Positions 8,710 to 17,293 of a DNA stretch of 64,000 bases are shown here, one piece after another. Position numbers and translations under genes: made by a program. Position 1 is the first letter of the stretch, and each line of letters opens with the position of its first letter. Under the pieces are notes generated by a model that was given only the letters and a program-made list of their open reading frames with translations, was not told the origin of the DNA and did no database searches. The DNA is from an uncultured Candidatus Melainabacteria bacterium. GTDB lineage: Bacteria > Cyanobacteriota > Vampirovibrionia > Gastranaerophilales > Gastranaerophilaceae. The stretch spans positions 248,001 to 312,000 of the forward strand of contig CAKVLN010000002.1 of NCBI GenBank assembly GCA_934757275.1, read 5' to 3'.

Positions 8710-9786
8710 TTAAAGTGCATTTGGATACATTTTCTCTAGTTTCGTTAAAATATTCTCTAGAATTAAAGAATCGCTATAACCATGTTTATAGCCATTACCA
8801 TATTGTACACTATATATTTCATCGATATACAAATCATTAAAAGTTGAAGATTTAAAATCTGGGTATTTAGTTTCTATTTTTGAAATTAAGTTATTAATTT
8901 TTGCAGCTGCCTTTGCTTGTAGTATCGCACCTTTTGCATTAATTCCTAGTTTTTCATCTAATGATTTTAAAACAGAGCCTTGAATATTGTATGCACGTTG
9001 CTCTATTGGGCTTGCAAAATAATTTATTAAATCTTGTGGAAAAGAATATTTTTTATGCGCTTCAATTCTACTACTTTTTTCATTATGACTTATATCTTTT
9101 GCTGATTTAATTGCCTTTTCCCAAAAATTTTGATTAAATGACTCTTTAGGGACTTCTGGGTGCACTTTTTCTAACATATTTTTGTAATTATCAATTCCTA
9201 AAGACTTACATAATTCCGAAAAATATTCTAAATGGTCTAATTCGTGTCGAATATAAGAAATAATTTCGTTCTTATTAAAATCTAAAAATTCTTTTTTATA
9301 ACGTAATACCCCACTAAAGCTATCAAAAACCAGAATAGTTGGTAAATTATCATTTTCTTCTAATTTTACAAGGTCTTTTGGAAAACCTAATTCCTTTAGA
9401 AAAATATTTTTACTTTTTTCTGCTACATCAATTCCTTTTCCAGAAATCTGAGTCAATTCTTTTATAACCTGTTTATTAGGATATTCCGCTATACTTTCGG
9501 AATTAAAAGCTTTATTTACCATAGCTTTTATCTTAGATGTATTTTGTAGTTTGGAAATTTTTTGTGGTGCAACCTCAAACTTTAGTGCCTCAGCTGCAGA
9601 AAAAGAATTACAATTTTTCGCTTCTGTACTACTTAAATCTTCAATTGAGGCTTTAATAATATCTTTCTGTTTTTGAGGAAATAATTCTGTATATCGAGGA
9701 ATAACTCTTTCTTGCACAACGTTACAATCTTGTGCAAAAGAATTATTAACATATTTTAAAAATTTTGATAAAAAATTTATTTTCAA
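8710..9786 (-). CDS. putative metallopeptidase-like protein (HELDH motif)
   Basis: A 358-residue protein with a single HExxH motif, HELDH, in the context SYIRHELDHLEYF (about residues 180-192). This is the usual helix form of zinc metallopeptidases; a third ligand is not obvious. The N-terminus MKINFLSKFLKYV partly fits the local M-K-I-x-x-hydrophobic signature but has no F-K-G box. No signal peptide is evident. The gene is monocistronic, between rbgA and rsmI. Upstream is a TTTATATATG box (9810-9819) seen before other accessory genes here. Catalytic function is inferred from the motif only. Confidence 0.55.
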   Translation of the reverse strand: MKINFLSKFLKYVNNSFAQDCNVVQERVIPRYTELFPQKQKDIIKASIEDLSSTEAKNCNSFSAAEALKFEVAPQKISKLQNTSKIKAMVNKAFNSESIAEYPNKQVIKELTQISGKGIDVAEKSKNIFLKELGFPKDLVKLEENDNLPTILVFDSFSGVLRYKKEFLDFNKNEIISYIRHELDHLEYFSELCKSLGIDNYKNMLEKVHPEVPKESFNQNFWEKAIKSAKDISHNEKSSRIEAHKKYSFPQDLINYFASPIEQRAYNIQGSVLKSLDEKLGINAKGAILQAKAAAKINNLISKIETKYPDFKSSTFNDLYIDEIYSVQYGNGYKHGYSDSLILENILTKLEKMYPNAL

Positions 9787-9887
9787 AATAACCCCAATTA
9801 AATTCCCTACATATATAAAGTTTTTTATTTTATAAATATTGATACATTAGTAATAAATCTTTACAACTTTTATGTTAAAATTAAGCT

Positions 9888-10706
9888 ATGTCACAAAGAA
9901 AATTTGATTTTTACATAGTTCCAACACCGATTGGCAACATCAAAGATATAACATTTAGGGCAATCGAGGTTTTAAAGTCGGTTGATTTAATAGCTTGCGA
10001 AGACACAAGAATTACGCAAAAGCTACTCAACCACTATGAGATTTCTACAAAATGTGTATCTTATCACAAGTATAACGAGCATGAGCGTGTTGACTTTTTC
10101 CTCAATCTAATAAGAGAAGGAAAAACCGTTGCACTTGTTTCTGATGCTGGTACACCTATGATTTGCGACCCAGGAGGAGTCATTGTATCAGCCCTACTTA
10201 AAGAAGGTTTTTCAGTAACCTCGCTTGCTGGAGCGTGTGCAGTAACAACTTTTCTATCACAATTGCCGAGAGAAGACGAGCAGTTTTCGTTCATAGGTTT
10301 TATACCTCGCACAGAAAGTCAAATTAAAGAAGTTTGCAAAAAATACTTTGCTCAAAATATGGTATTTTACGATTCGCCAGAAAGAATTTTAAAAACTCTA
10401 AAAGTCATTCAAGGCTACAAAGGTGACATAAAAATTTCGCTCGGGCGTGAAATTACAAAATTATTTGAAGAAATAGTGACAGACAATATCTCTAACATAT
10501 TAAATCACTTTAAAGACGGCATTAAAGGCGAAATTGTCTGTATGGTTTATGCTGATAAAAACGACTCTGACTTTGACCTAAAAGCCCAAATACTGGAGCT
10601 TAAACAAAAAGGGTTTAGGGATAAAGATATTTCAATAATTTTATCAACGATTTTTAAAGTCAACAAAAATGATGTTTACAAGATGGTTTTAGAACTTGAT
10701 AAATAA
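9888..10706 (+). CDS. rsmI: 16S rRNA (cytidine-1402-2'-O)-methyltransferase
   Basis: RsmI uses SAM to 2'-O-methylate C1402 in the ribosomal decoding centre. The tetrapyrrole-methylase fold is clear: VPTPIGNIKDITFRA at residues about 11-25, ACEDTR, SDAGTPMICDPG, and the SFIGFIPR segment. At 272 residues it is slightly short at the C-terminus relative to the E. coli protein but complete in its catalytic part. A bidirectional terminator follows immediately, so it is probably transcribed alone. Confidence 0.95.
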   Translation: MSQRKFDFYIVPTPIGNIKDITFRAIEVLKSVDLIACEDTRITQKLLNHYEISTKCVSYHKYNEHERVDFFLNLIREGKTVALVSDAGTPMICDPGGVIVSALLKEGFSVTSLAGACAVTTFLSQLPREDEQFSFIGFIPRTESQIKEVCKKYFAQNMVFYDSPERILKTLKVIQGYKGDIKISLGREITKLFEEIVTDNISNILNHFKDGIKGEIVCMVYADKNDSDFDLKAQILELKQKGFRDKDISIILSTIFKVNKNDVYKMVLELDK

Positions 10707-10723
10707 GATTAAAAAAATACAAA

Positions 10724-10749
10724 AAAGGACGGTCTAAAAACCGTCCTTT
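10724..10749. terminator. bidirectional terminator between rsmI and the Cys-rich secreted gene
   Basis: AAAGGACGGT pairs perfectly with ACCGTCCTTT around a short A-rich loop, with A and T tracts on the flanks. It suits both converging genes. Confidence 0.85.
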
Positions 10750-10756
10750 AAAAATT

Positions 10757-11071
10757 TTACTTATTCATTTCTTGTAATCTATCGCAAGCATCGCATGGTT
10801 TTTGTTGTGGAACTGTTTTTTGGCAAGGATTGCAAGGTTCTTTTTTTACACAAGGTGCAGCGGCTCCTGTTTCACATGGTTTTTCAAATTTTTTACAAGG
10901 GTCACATTTTTTAACCTTTTTACAACCGCAATCCGCTTTTTTCTTTTCACACTTAGGACAATGTCCCCAATATGCAGGGTTCAAACTTGACCACTCAAAA
11001 GCGTTTGCACTTTGTGAACCAATAATAGATACAAGACCTAAAATGGCTAATACAGATAATGTTTTTTTCAT
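10757..11071 (-). CDS. secreted cysteine-rich CxxC protein
   Basis: A 104-residue protein with a Sec signal peptide (MKKTLSVLAILGLVSI…SANA, cleavage about residue 25) and 12 cysteines in the mature part, mostly as CxxC, CxC or PCxxC pairs (HCPKC, DCGC, KCDPC, PCNPC, PCDAC) in a Lys/Pro-rich background. The layout suggests an exported disulfide-stabilised or metal-binding protein of the periplasm or cell surface. It starts with FEWSSLNPAYWGHCPKC after cleavage. The family is not recognised, and a role in the outer envelope is inference. Confidence 0.7.
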   Translation of the reverse strand: MKKTLSVLAILGLVSIIGSQSANAFEWSSLNPAYWGHCPKCEKKKADCGCKKVKKCDPCKKFEKPCETGAAAPCVKKEPCNPCQKTVPQQKPCDACDRLQEMNK

Positions 11072-11185
11072 CTCTTACTCCTTTTTCTAATAATTTGAAC
11101 TGTATTTTTAATACACAATTATTATAAAAAATTAGAAAAGAAATGCTATAAGCCACAAGGACAAACAATTCATTAGTTCAACTGA

Positions 11186-12211
11186 CTAATTTTTAGTTTT
11201 ATCTATCAAACGATTTTCTCTATTCCACTTGAAGGAAGAACGAATTTCTGAACCGATTTTTTCTATCAAATGACCTTTTGATGCGTTTCTTAGTTCATTG
11301 AACTTCTTAGCGCCGTTATTCATTTCGTCCATAAATTCTTTTGCGTATTCCCCACTTTGAATATCAGCCAAAATCTTTTTCATTTCTTCTTTTGCTTGAG
11401 AATTAATCAAACGACTACCTCTAGTCAAATCTCCATATTCTGCGTTATTAGAGATTGAATAATGCATATCCTCAATTCCGCCTTGGTAAATCAAATCAAC
11501 GATTAGTTTTAATTCGTGGCAAACTTCAAAATATGCCATGTAAGGTGAATATCCTGCTTCAACTAAAGTTTCAAATGCAGTTTTAATAAGTGCAGAGCAA
11601 CCACCACAAAGTACAGCTTGTTCGCCAAACAAATCTGTTTCAGTTTCTTCTCTAAAGGTTGTTTCAATTATGCCAGTTCGACCTGAACCAATCGCTGATG
11701 CGTAAGATAGAGCAACCTCAAGAGAATTACCATCAAAATCTTGATAAACTGCAACAAGCGAAGGAACTCCTCTTCCTTCTTTGTATTCACTTCTAACAGT
11801 GTGTCCTGGGGCTTTTGGCGCAACCATGATAACATTAACATCTTTTGGCGGCTTAATAAAACCATAGTGAATATTAAACCCGTGTGAGAACATCAAATAC
11901 TGTCCAGACTTCAAATTTGGTTCAATTTCTTCTTTATAAACCTTTGCTTGAATTTCATCTGGGATAAGAATTTGAATTATATCAGCTTGTTTAACTGCAT
12001 CTGCGATACTCATTGTAGTCAAGCCATAGTCTTTTGCCTTAATATCTGACGCACCGCCTTGTCTTAAACCCAAAATTACATCGCAGCCAGAATCTTTCAA
12101 ATTTAATGATTGACCGTAACCTTGAGAACCAAAACCAATTACCGCAATCTTCTTTGTTTTTATCAAATCTTGGTTAATATCATTGTCCATGTATATTTTT
12201 AAATTACTCAT
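11186..12211 (-). CDS. ilvC: ketol-acid reductoisomerase
   Basis: IlvC performs the Mg-dependent rearrangement and NAD(P)H reduction of acetolactate in valine, leucine and isoleucine synthesis. The Rossmann loop GFGSQGYG is at about 26-33, followed by LRQGGAS; the metal-binding DLFGEQAVLCGG and the C-terminal NNAEYGDLTRG segment are present. This is the short class I form (341 residues). I chose the ATG at 12211 because AGGAGG stands 5 bp before it; an in-frame start 18 bases upstream lacks this. No other ilv gene is in the window. Confidence 0.95.
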   Translation of the reverse strand: MSNLKIYMDNDINQDLIKTKKIAVIGFGSQGYGQSLNLKDSGCDVILGLRQGGASDIKAKDYGLTTMSIADAVKQADIIQILIPDEIQAKVYKEEIEPNLKSGQYLMFSHGFNIHYGFIKPPKDVNVIMVAPKAPGHTVRSEYKEGRGVPSLVAVYQDFDGNSLEVALSYASAIGSGRTGIIETTFREETETDLFGEQAVLCGGCSALIKTAFETLVEAGYSPYMAYFEVCHELKLIVDLIYQGGIEDMHYSISNNAEYGDLTRGSRLINSQAKEEMKKILADIQSGEYAKEFMDEMNNGAKKFNELRNASKGHLIEKIGSEIRSSFKWNRENRLIDKTKN

Positions 12212-12258
12212 AACTTCCTCCTTAAACAAGACAATTATAGCACTTAAAGAATTTTGCG

Positions 12259-12552
12259 TTATTTTTTTAAGGCATTCTCTAAAGCTTTTTCAAGAACTTC
12301 GATTTTAGCCTCTAAAACCCTTACTCTAGAAGAAGATTCTGTTGACGCAATTGCTTCCTTTTCAAGTTCTCGCTTGTAAGAATTAATTTTATCATTCTTG
12401 ACATTCATCTTCAAAGTCATTAAAAATATTGCAAGTGCAAAACCTGTCAAAAACATTATTACTAAAGCAATGTGTCCTGAAAAATTCAAAAAAGTATAGC
12501 CTGCGCAAAACAAGCTTATAAGTGATAATATAATTAAAAAAATGTTTTTCAT
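12259..12552 (-). CDS. small two-helix membrane protein with coiled-coil tail (LapA-like)
   Basis: A 97-residue protein with two transmembrane helices (about 3-22 and 27-48) and a charged coiled-coil tail (about 55-97, ending VLEAKIEVLEKALENALKK). This is the layout of the LapA/DUF1049 family of inner-membrane proteins linked to envelope assembly, but sequence identity cannot be judged by eye. AAGGAG lies 7 bp before the ATG. It is upstream of ilvC on the same strand, with a 47-bp gap, and divergent from flhB. Confidence 0.55.
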   Translation of the reverse strand: MKNIFLIILSLISLFCAGYTFLNFSGHIALVIMFLTGFALAIFLMTLKMNVKNDKINSYKRELEKEAIASTESSSRVRVLEAKIEVLEKALENALKK

Positions 12553-12642
12553 GCAAATACTCCTTAAAAGTATTGTACAATAAAATCTCGGTTTATGCTA
12601 AACTATTAACAACGTAAGCGAAAATCCAACGGAACTAACACA

Positions 12643-13710
12643 ATGGGTGATGAAGATAAACAGTTTGACGCCACCCCCCAAAAGCTTGAGAGAGCTAGAA
12701 AAGAAGGGCAGGTAGTAAAATCAAAAGACGTGTCTACGGCATTGTCTTTGCTTGTAATGTTTACCTTCATCAACATGCTAGCACCGATTATTTGGAAGCT
12801 TATTGTTGGATTATTTAAAACGCTTTATGAACAGATACCGAATCAGCACCTCGAAAACATTGGTTTAACTTACATTTTAACCGTTACACTAATTCCTGCA
12901 GTTGTAATCATTGGTGCAATCCTATTTGTTGCTGCTTTTGTTGCAATATTAGGTGACTTTATTCAAGTTGGGCCTCTTGTTGCAACGGCTCCTCTAGTCC
13001 CAAAATTGGACAAACTTAACCCAACCAAATACTTCAAGAACTTGTTTCAAGTAAAAACAATGTTTGAGCTTTGCAAAAACATAGTAAAAGTATTTATTTT
13101 AGGTCTTGTTGGTTGGACAGTTTACAGAGCACACTTAGAAAGCATCTTAATGCTGGCTGCAATTGACAACCATTTTGCGGTTATGATTGAGTTCGGAAAA
13201 TTAATCGTAGAATTTATCTACAAGGCATGTATTGCGTTTTTAATAATTGCCGCTGCTGACTATGGCATGACAAAGTGGAAATTTTTAAAAGACCAGAAAA
13301 TGTCTTTTAAAGAAATCAAAGATGAATACAAAAACTCTGAAGGCGACCCGCACGTTAAAGCAGCTCTAAGACAAAGACGTATGCAAATGTTACAACAAGG
13401 TGCCATGGACTCTGTTCCAGAAGCTGATTTTGTAGTAAGAAACCCGACCCACGTTGCCTGCGCCCTAAAATATGATTCTGAAACAATGCAATCACCTATG
13501 CTTACGGCAAAAGGTACAGAACTTATCGCTAAAAAGATTATTGATATTGCAACAAAACACAACGTGCCTGTAATAGATAACGCCCCCGTTGCCAGAGCAT
13601 TATTTAGAATGGTAGACATTAACCAACAAATACCGCCAGAATTATACAAGGCTGTTGCAGAAATCTTACTATTTGTTTATGGTTTGAAAAATAAACAACA
13701 AGGGCAATAG
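12643..13710 (+). CDS. flhB: flagellar type III export switch protein FlhB
   Basis: FlhB is the inner-membrane gate and substrate-specificity switch of the flagellar export apparatus. The 355-residue sequence starts with the family's ATPQKLERARKEGQV (here DATPQKLERARKEG), has four membrane helices (about 32-52, 80-105, 145-165 and 187-207) and the autocleavage motif NPTH at 267-270. Length and motifs are standard. FlhB and the SctU proteins of injectisomes are homologous; flagellin genes and the adjacent fliA-like gene make the flagellar assignment likely. No other flagellar export gene is in the window. Confidence 0.92.
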   Translation: MGDEDKQFDATPQKLERARKEGQVVKSKDVSTALSLLVMFTFINMLAPIIWKLIVGLFKTLYEQIPNQHLENIGLTYILTVTLIPAVVIIGAILFVAAFVAILGDFIQVGPLVATAPLVPKLDKLNPTKYFKNLFQVKTMFELCKNIVKVFILGLVGWTVYRAHLESILMLAAIDNHFAVMIEFGKLIVEFIYKACIAFLIIAAADYGMTKWKFLKDQKMSFKEIKDEYKNSEGDPHVKAALRQRRMQMLQQGAMDSVPEADFVVRNPTHVACALKYDSETMQSPMLTAKGTELIAKKIIDIATKHNVPVIDNAPVARALFRMVDINQQIPPELYKAVAEILLFVYGLKNKQQGQ

Positions 13711-13751
13711 AGCATTTTAGATTGCGGAAAAGATTACGAGATTTTTACATC

Positions 13752-13780
13752 TTGAAAAAATGTTAAAATCTTGGTATGAT
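13752..13780 (+). promoter_or_regulatory. sigma-70-type promoter of the fliA-like gene
   Basis: TTGAAA (13752-13757), exactly 17 bp, TATGAT (13775-13780), 27 bp before the ATG. It lies between flhB and the sigma gene, so the sigma factor can be transcribed independently of flhB and by the housekeeping polymerase. Confidence 0.7.
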
Positions 13781-13807
13781 ACTCTTAGGTTAGTTTAATA
13801 AGAGAAG

Positions 13808-14503
13808 ATGGAAAATAACACTTTAATCAAACAATACATAGGTATTGTACAAAAAATAGCAAGAGTAGAGCATAAGCGTATACCTAACCACATGATTGAG
13901 TACGAAGAATTGGTTAGTATAGGCATAATTGCTATACAAACTTTGATTAAAGGCAAAACAGAAGAACAACTTGCGCACTATAACGATGCGTATATTGGAA
14001 CCGCTGTAAAATGGGCTATTAGAAACGAGCTTAGACATCGTTACAAATGGTACACCATGAAACATAAAAAAGAAGAAGGTGAAGCTGATAGCTATGTTTC
14101 AGATGCGGTAAACGAAAATTCTGAAGATTCTTCTGATGACATGGGATTCAGTATTTCACCAACAAAAGTTCGTGAAGCTGTTTACGAAACAATTCTTTCA
14201 ATTGATGGTTTAGCTGCTGCCGCAACTGATAATGCATCTCCATTTGATTTTATTAAAGACCCTTCTGCGTTGCCTGATGAGCAAGCAGAAATTGTTGAAA
14301 TGAGCAAATTAATAAAACAGGCAATTGCGAAGTTACCTCAAAAAGAACGTACAGTTGTAGAATATCGTTTTTACAGAAACATGCAAGCAAAAGATATTGC
14401 TAACATGATAGGTTTGTCACCATCAAGAATTACAAGAATTGTACAATTCTCTTTGAACCAAATAAGAGAGTATTTAAAGAGTCGTGGGCGAGTTGACTAT
14501 TAA
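13808..14503 (+). CDS. fliA: RNA polymerase sigma factor of the FliA/WhiG (sigma-28) type
   Basis: A 231-residue sigma-70-family factor with region 2 (about 1-80, including EYEELVSIGIIAIQ and the WAIRNELRHRY segment) and region 4 (about 165-225, LPQKERTVVEYRF… and a DIANMIGLSPSRITRI helix-turn-helix). Region 3 is reduced and the linker between is acidic. The size and the final RIVQFSLNQIREYL resemble FliA. It sits next to flhB, and three good sigma-28 promoters occur in the window, which supports the assignment; another alternative sigma is possible. It converges with the dehydrogenase gene. Confidence 0.82.
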   Translation: MENNTLIKQYIGIVQKIARVEHKRIPNHMIEYEELVSIGIIAIQTLIKGKTEEQLAHYNDAYIGTAVKWAIRNELRHRYKWYTMKHKKEEGEADSYVSDAVNENSEDSSDDMGFSISPTKVREAVYETILSIDGLAAAATDNASPFDFIKDPSALPDEQAEIVEMSKLIKQAIAKLPQKERTVVEYRFYRNMQAKDIANMIGLSPSRITRIVQFSLNQIREYLKSRGRVDY

Positions 14504-14510
14504 TTTTTAG

Positions 14511-15521
14511 TTAACAAACTCTATTTGAATTTACACCTTTAATATAATCTCTAATATTATTAAAAGTTTTTGTTAACAAAAAATTAACTGATTCGTGTGT
14601 GTTATAAGCAATATGCGGTGTAATAATTACGTTGTCCATGTTGAACAATTTTTGTGTTACAAGAGCCATTTCTACACAATGTGACGTAGAATCATTAATA
14701 ACATTTGTAAGTTCACCAGGGTGAGTGCTTAAAAATTCACATTCCAAAACATCAAGAGCCGCTGCTTTCACTTTACCCGTTACCAAATTATCATAAAGAG
14801 CTTTGATATCCAAAAGTTCACCTCTTGCAGTATTAACAAAGCAAACTCCGTCCTTCATTTTTGCAAATTCTTCCGCACCGATTAGGTGGTAATTATCGCC
14901 TGTATAAAGCAAGTGCAAAGAAATAACATCAGACTCTTGTAACAATTCATCTAAACTTACGAAATCACAAAATGAATCTAACTCTGGATTTTGCATATAA
15001 GAATGGATTAAAATTTTCATGCCAAAAAAATTTGCAATTTTTGCAACGGCAGTACCGATTTGACCACAGCCAATAATACCTAATGTTAAACTATTAAGTT
15101 TTTTACCTTCATAGTGTTTGTAATTAATTTTATGATCTTTCATGTCTAAAATTGCAGGCAACATATTCCTTACAAGCACAATTATCAAAGCAATCGCATA
15201 CTGTGCAACTGCTTCTTCGCCATATTGCTCAACATTTAATACTGCAATATTATGTTCTATACAATAATCTAAATCTATATGTGAATAACCATAAGATCGT
15301 GTTGAAATAATTCTTAAATTCTTAAATTGCTCTAAAACTTTATCTGTCAAATTAGAACTTCTAAATACGCTTATTATATCAGTTTCGTTTTTTTGTTTAT
15401 CAGTAAGTTCAAAATCAGCGTTCAAAGGTTCTTCAATAAAACTCAAATCAAAATCTACCAAATCATTGTTTTCAAAAAATTCTTTTTCTGTTTCTCGAAA
15501 ATCAAACATCAACATCTTCAT
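14511..15521 (-). CDS. D-isomer-specific 2-hydroxyacid dehydrogenase (D-lactate dehydrogenase-like)
   Basis: A 336-residue NAD-dependent dehydrogenase. The nucleotide loop reads GIIGCGQIGTAVA (about 147-159), and the catalytic Arg (NTARGELLD), Glu (LECEF region) and His (ITPHIAYNT) are all present. The N-terminal catalytic domain and RSYGYSHIDL segment resemble D-lactate dehydrogenases. The probable reaction is pyruvate to D-lactate in fermentation, though other 2-oxoacids are possible. It is a single gene facing the sigma gene, with 132 bp and a speD terminator upstream. Confidence 0.85.
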   Translation of the reverse strand: MKMLMFDFRETEKEFFENNDLVDFDLSFIEEPLNADFELTDKQKNETDIISVFRSSNLTDKVLEQFKNLRIISTRSYGYSHIDLDYCIEHNIAVLNVEQYGEEAVAQYAIALIIVLVRNMLPAILDMKDHKINYKHYEGKKLNSLTLGIIGCGQIGTAVAKIANFFGMKILIHSYMQNPELDSFCDFVSLDELLQESDVISLHLLYTGDNYHLIGAEEFAKMKDGVCFVNTARGELLDIKALYDNLVTGKVKAAALDVLECEFLSTHPGELTNVINDSTSHCVEMALVTQKLFNMDNVIITPHIAYNTHESVNFLLTKTFNNIRDYIKGVNSNRVC

Positions 15522-15604
15522 ATTTATAAACTCCTTATTAAAAAGTATTGTTGATAATAATTTTTTGACTATTCGCTGGGTTGGTAGTTTATGAATTTTG
15601 CAAC

Positions 15605-15639
15605 AAAAAGGCGACTGATAATTTATCAGTCGCCTTTTT
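15605..15639 (-). terminator. terminator downstream of speD
   Basis: A long GC-containing inverted repeat (GGCGACTGATAA with TTATCAGTCGCC) flanked by A5 and T5 runs, 15 bp after the speD stop codon in the leftward direction. Confidence 0.85.
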
Positions 15640-15653
15640 GCTATTTTTTATAA

Positions 15654-16112
15654 TTATTCTTCAAATTGTTCTGCAATTTCAAATGGTTGTTCAGAAAGTT
15701 TAAGAGTTTCTCTATCAATGATACCTCTTTTTAATTCAGTGAAAGAAGCTTTTTTAGAATTAAACTTCTTTTTCAAAAATTCATAAGCAACTTTAGGGTC
15801 ACATTTTGTACCACAAGTAAATAAATCAACTGCTGCATAACCTAGTTCTGGCCAGGTATGGATAGCTAAGTGACTTTCTGAAATTATAACAACACCACTT
15901 ACACCATAAGGGCTGAACATATGAAAGCATTTTTGCACGATTGTAGCACCGCATTCGAGAGCCGCATCTATCATGTACTTTTCTACTTTATCATTACTGT
16001 TAAGAATGTTTGGATCACACTCAAAAAATTCTGCTAGGACATGTTGTCCTAAGTTTACTTTGTCCAAGTTTTGCTTTTCTAGCTCTTCGATTGATGATGA
16101 TACAATTGTCAA
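15654..16112 (-). CDS. speD: S-adenosylmethionine decarboxylase proenzyme
   Basis: SpeD decarboxylates SAM to supply aminopropyl groups for spermidine. The self-cleavage site is intact: SESHLAIHTWPE, with cleavage expected between Glu79 and Ser80 to create the pyruvoyl group, and the partner TCGT Cys segment follows. I place the start at the TTG at 16112 because AAAGGAGG stands 8 bp upstream; the longer frame to 16157 has no ribosome site. An ATG 5 bp nearer the Shine-Dalgarno opens a two-codon ORF (ATG AAT TGA) overlapping this start. Relative to the B. subtilis enzyme it has about 20 extra N-terminal residues. Confidence 0.92.
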   Translation of the reverse strand: MTIVSSSIEELEKQNLDKVNLGQHVLAEFFECDPNILNSNDKVEKYMIDAALECGATIVQKCFHMFSPYGVSGVVIISESHLAIHTWPELGYAAVDLFTCGTKCDPKVAYEFLKKKFNSKKASFTELKRGIIDRETLKLSEQPFEIAEQFEE

Positions 16113-16418
16113 TTCATGTGCCTCCTTTACTACCAGTGCATTTTTTGCACCAATCAATATTTTACTAACGATTATATAATACTATAAAAACAAAAAATAT
16201 GTAAATTTTACACTTTTTATTTATTGTATTAAGAAATTGTTACAAATGATCTCTCTTTAGGTCATAAATTATAAAAAGAATTACTTCGTTACTTTCGTTC
16301 CTCATAATAAATATAAATATTCTTTACAGCGATATTAAGATTATGTAAGGAAAAAGCGTTTTTCAAAAAATTTAGTCTATAATAAAAATGCTAAAAGAAA
16401 AATATGAAGGAGAAAGAT
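16113..16418. other. 306-bp AT-rich intergenic region between divergent speD and the HEAT-like gene
   Basis: It holds the speD ribosome site (16121-16128), a TTGTAACA box on the minus strand (16228-16238 region), a degenerate inverted relic of the right end of the hairpin repeat (16279-16312), and a TATAAT at 16378-16383 that is the likely -10 of the gene at 16419. No further gene is seen. Confidence 0.55.
16279..16312. repeat. relic of the dispersed hairpin element's right end
   Basis: AATTACTTCGTTACTTTCG and TTCCTCATAAT match, in inverted orientation, the tail TATGAGGAACGGCAGTGACG then AAGTAAT of the copy at 39551, with a few substitutions. Confidence 0.5.
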
Positions 16419-16700
16419 ATGCAAACAGTAGAAGAAATGCTTGGCAAGTTAGAAACAGCAGACAACACAACTAAGAATAAAATTGAAAACATTTTAGTTG
16501 ACAAAGGTACTGCAATTGTTCCAGAACTTGTTGACCAATTACAAGTTGTAAGAGGTGTTAAGCGTGGTGTTGCTGCTATGTCTTTAATTAGAATCGGCGA
16601 AGCTTCTGTTGAATATCTAAAAAAAGCTGCTCATGACAATAAAGATTTTGAATGGATTGCAAAATACCTTATTTCTGAAATCAAGGGTGTTGCTGCATAG
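16419..16700 (+). CDS. small HEAT-repeat-like protein
   Basis: A 93-residue helical protein. The central part (VPELVDQLQVVRGVKRGVAAMSLIRIG…VEYLKKAA) has the alternating helix pattern of HEAT/PBS-lyase repeats. I chose the second of two nearby ATGs because AAGGAG (16407-16412) overlaps the first ATG's codons and lies 6 bp before the second. A protein-protein adaptor role would fit the fold, but nothing points to a partner. rnhA follows after 19 bp on the same strand. Confidence 0.6.
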   Translation: MQTVEEMLGKLETADNTTKNKIENILVDKGTAIVPELVDQLQVVRGVKRGVAAMSLIRIGEASVEYLKKAAHDNKDFEWIAKYLISEIKGVAA

Positions 16701-16719
16701 TTGTCATTGAGAATTTATA

Positions 16720-17199
16720 GTGGAAGAGAAAGCTAAAGTAAATATTTATACAGACGGAGCGTGTAGCGGAAACCCAGGTCCTGGGGGATATGGTGCAGTG
16801 CTTGTGCATGTTGATGCAAATGGTGTAAAGCACGAAAAAGAGTTTTCTGCTGGTTACAAACACGTTACGAATAACCAAATGGAATTACTAGCCGTAATCG
16901 TTGCAGTTGAGGCGTTAAAAAAGCCTTGCAATATTGTATTAACCTCTGATAGCAAATATGTTGTAGAGGCATTTCAGAAGAACTGGATTGACGGTTGGAT
17001 TAAAAGAGGTTGGAAAACGGCTGACAAAAAGCCTGTTAAGAATGTAGAGCTTTGGCAAAGATTACTCAAAGCATTAAAACCGCACGACATAGAATTTGTT
17101 TGGGTAAAGGGTCACGCTGGACACCCATATAACGAGCGATGTGACGAATTAGCGGTTACGGCTTACAAACAAGATAATTTAAAAGAAGAACTTATATAA
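16720..17199 (+). CDS. rnhA: ribonuclease HI
   Basis: Degrades RNA in RNA-DNA hybrids during replication and repair. All catalytic carboxylates are visible: Asp12 in [14 protein letters not shown], Glu55 in QMELLA, Asp77 in TSDSKYV and Asp142 in RCDELA, plus the flexible-loop His in [11 protein letters not shown]. Length 159 is normal for the bacterial type I enzyme, including the basic handle region GWIKRGW. The start codon is GTG at 16720, the first possible start after an in-frame stop; its ribosome site is weak. A strong terminator overlaps the last codons. Confidence 0.96.
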   Translation: MEEKAKVNIYTDGACSGNPGPGGYGAVLVHVDANGVKHEKEFSAGYKHVTNNQMELLAVIVAVEALKKPCNIVLTSDSKYVVEAFQKNWIDGWIKRGWKTADKKPVKNVELWQRLLKALKPHDIEFVWVKGHAGHPYNERCDELAVTAYKQDNLKEELI

Positions 17200-17214
17200 G
17201 TTCTTCTTTTTTTA
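17181..17214 (+). terminator. terminator overlapping the 3' end of rnhA
   Basis: A perfect 15-bp palindrome arm (AAAAGAAGAACTTAT with ATAAGTTCTTCTTTT) followed by a T-run. The stop codon lies inside the stem. Confidence 0.85.
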
Positions 17215-17243
17215 TTTATACATAAATTAAGAACATAAATTAA

Positions 17244-17271
17244 GAAGCCCCCTGCTCACGCAGGGGGCTTC
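17244..17271 (-). terminator. strong GC-rich terminator of flagellin gene 1
   Basis: An 11-bp stem GAAGCCCCCTG with CAGGGGGCTTC around a 6-base loop, 23 bp after the flagellin stop codon. It is the most GC-rich hairpin in the region and fits a highly expressed gene. Confidence 0.85.
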
Positions 17272-17293
17272 ATTCACTATTTAAGAAAAAATC

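Noticed and set aside
10757..11071. Cys-rich secreted protein as a RiPP precursor
   Set aside because: It has a standard Sec signal peptide and CxxC pairs, not a leader-core layout; disulfides or metal binding are likelier.
12643..13710. FlhB as an injectisome SctU protein
   Set aside because: Flagellin genes and a fliA-like gene are nearby and no other injectisome gene is in the window.
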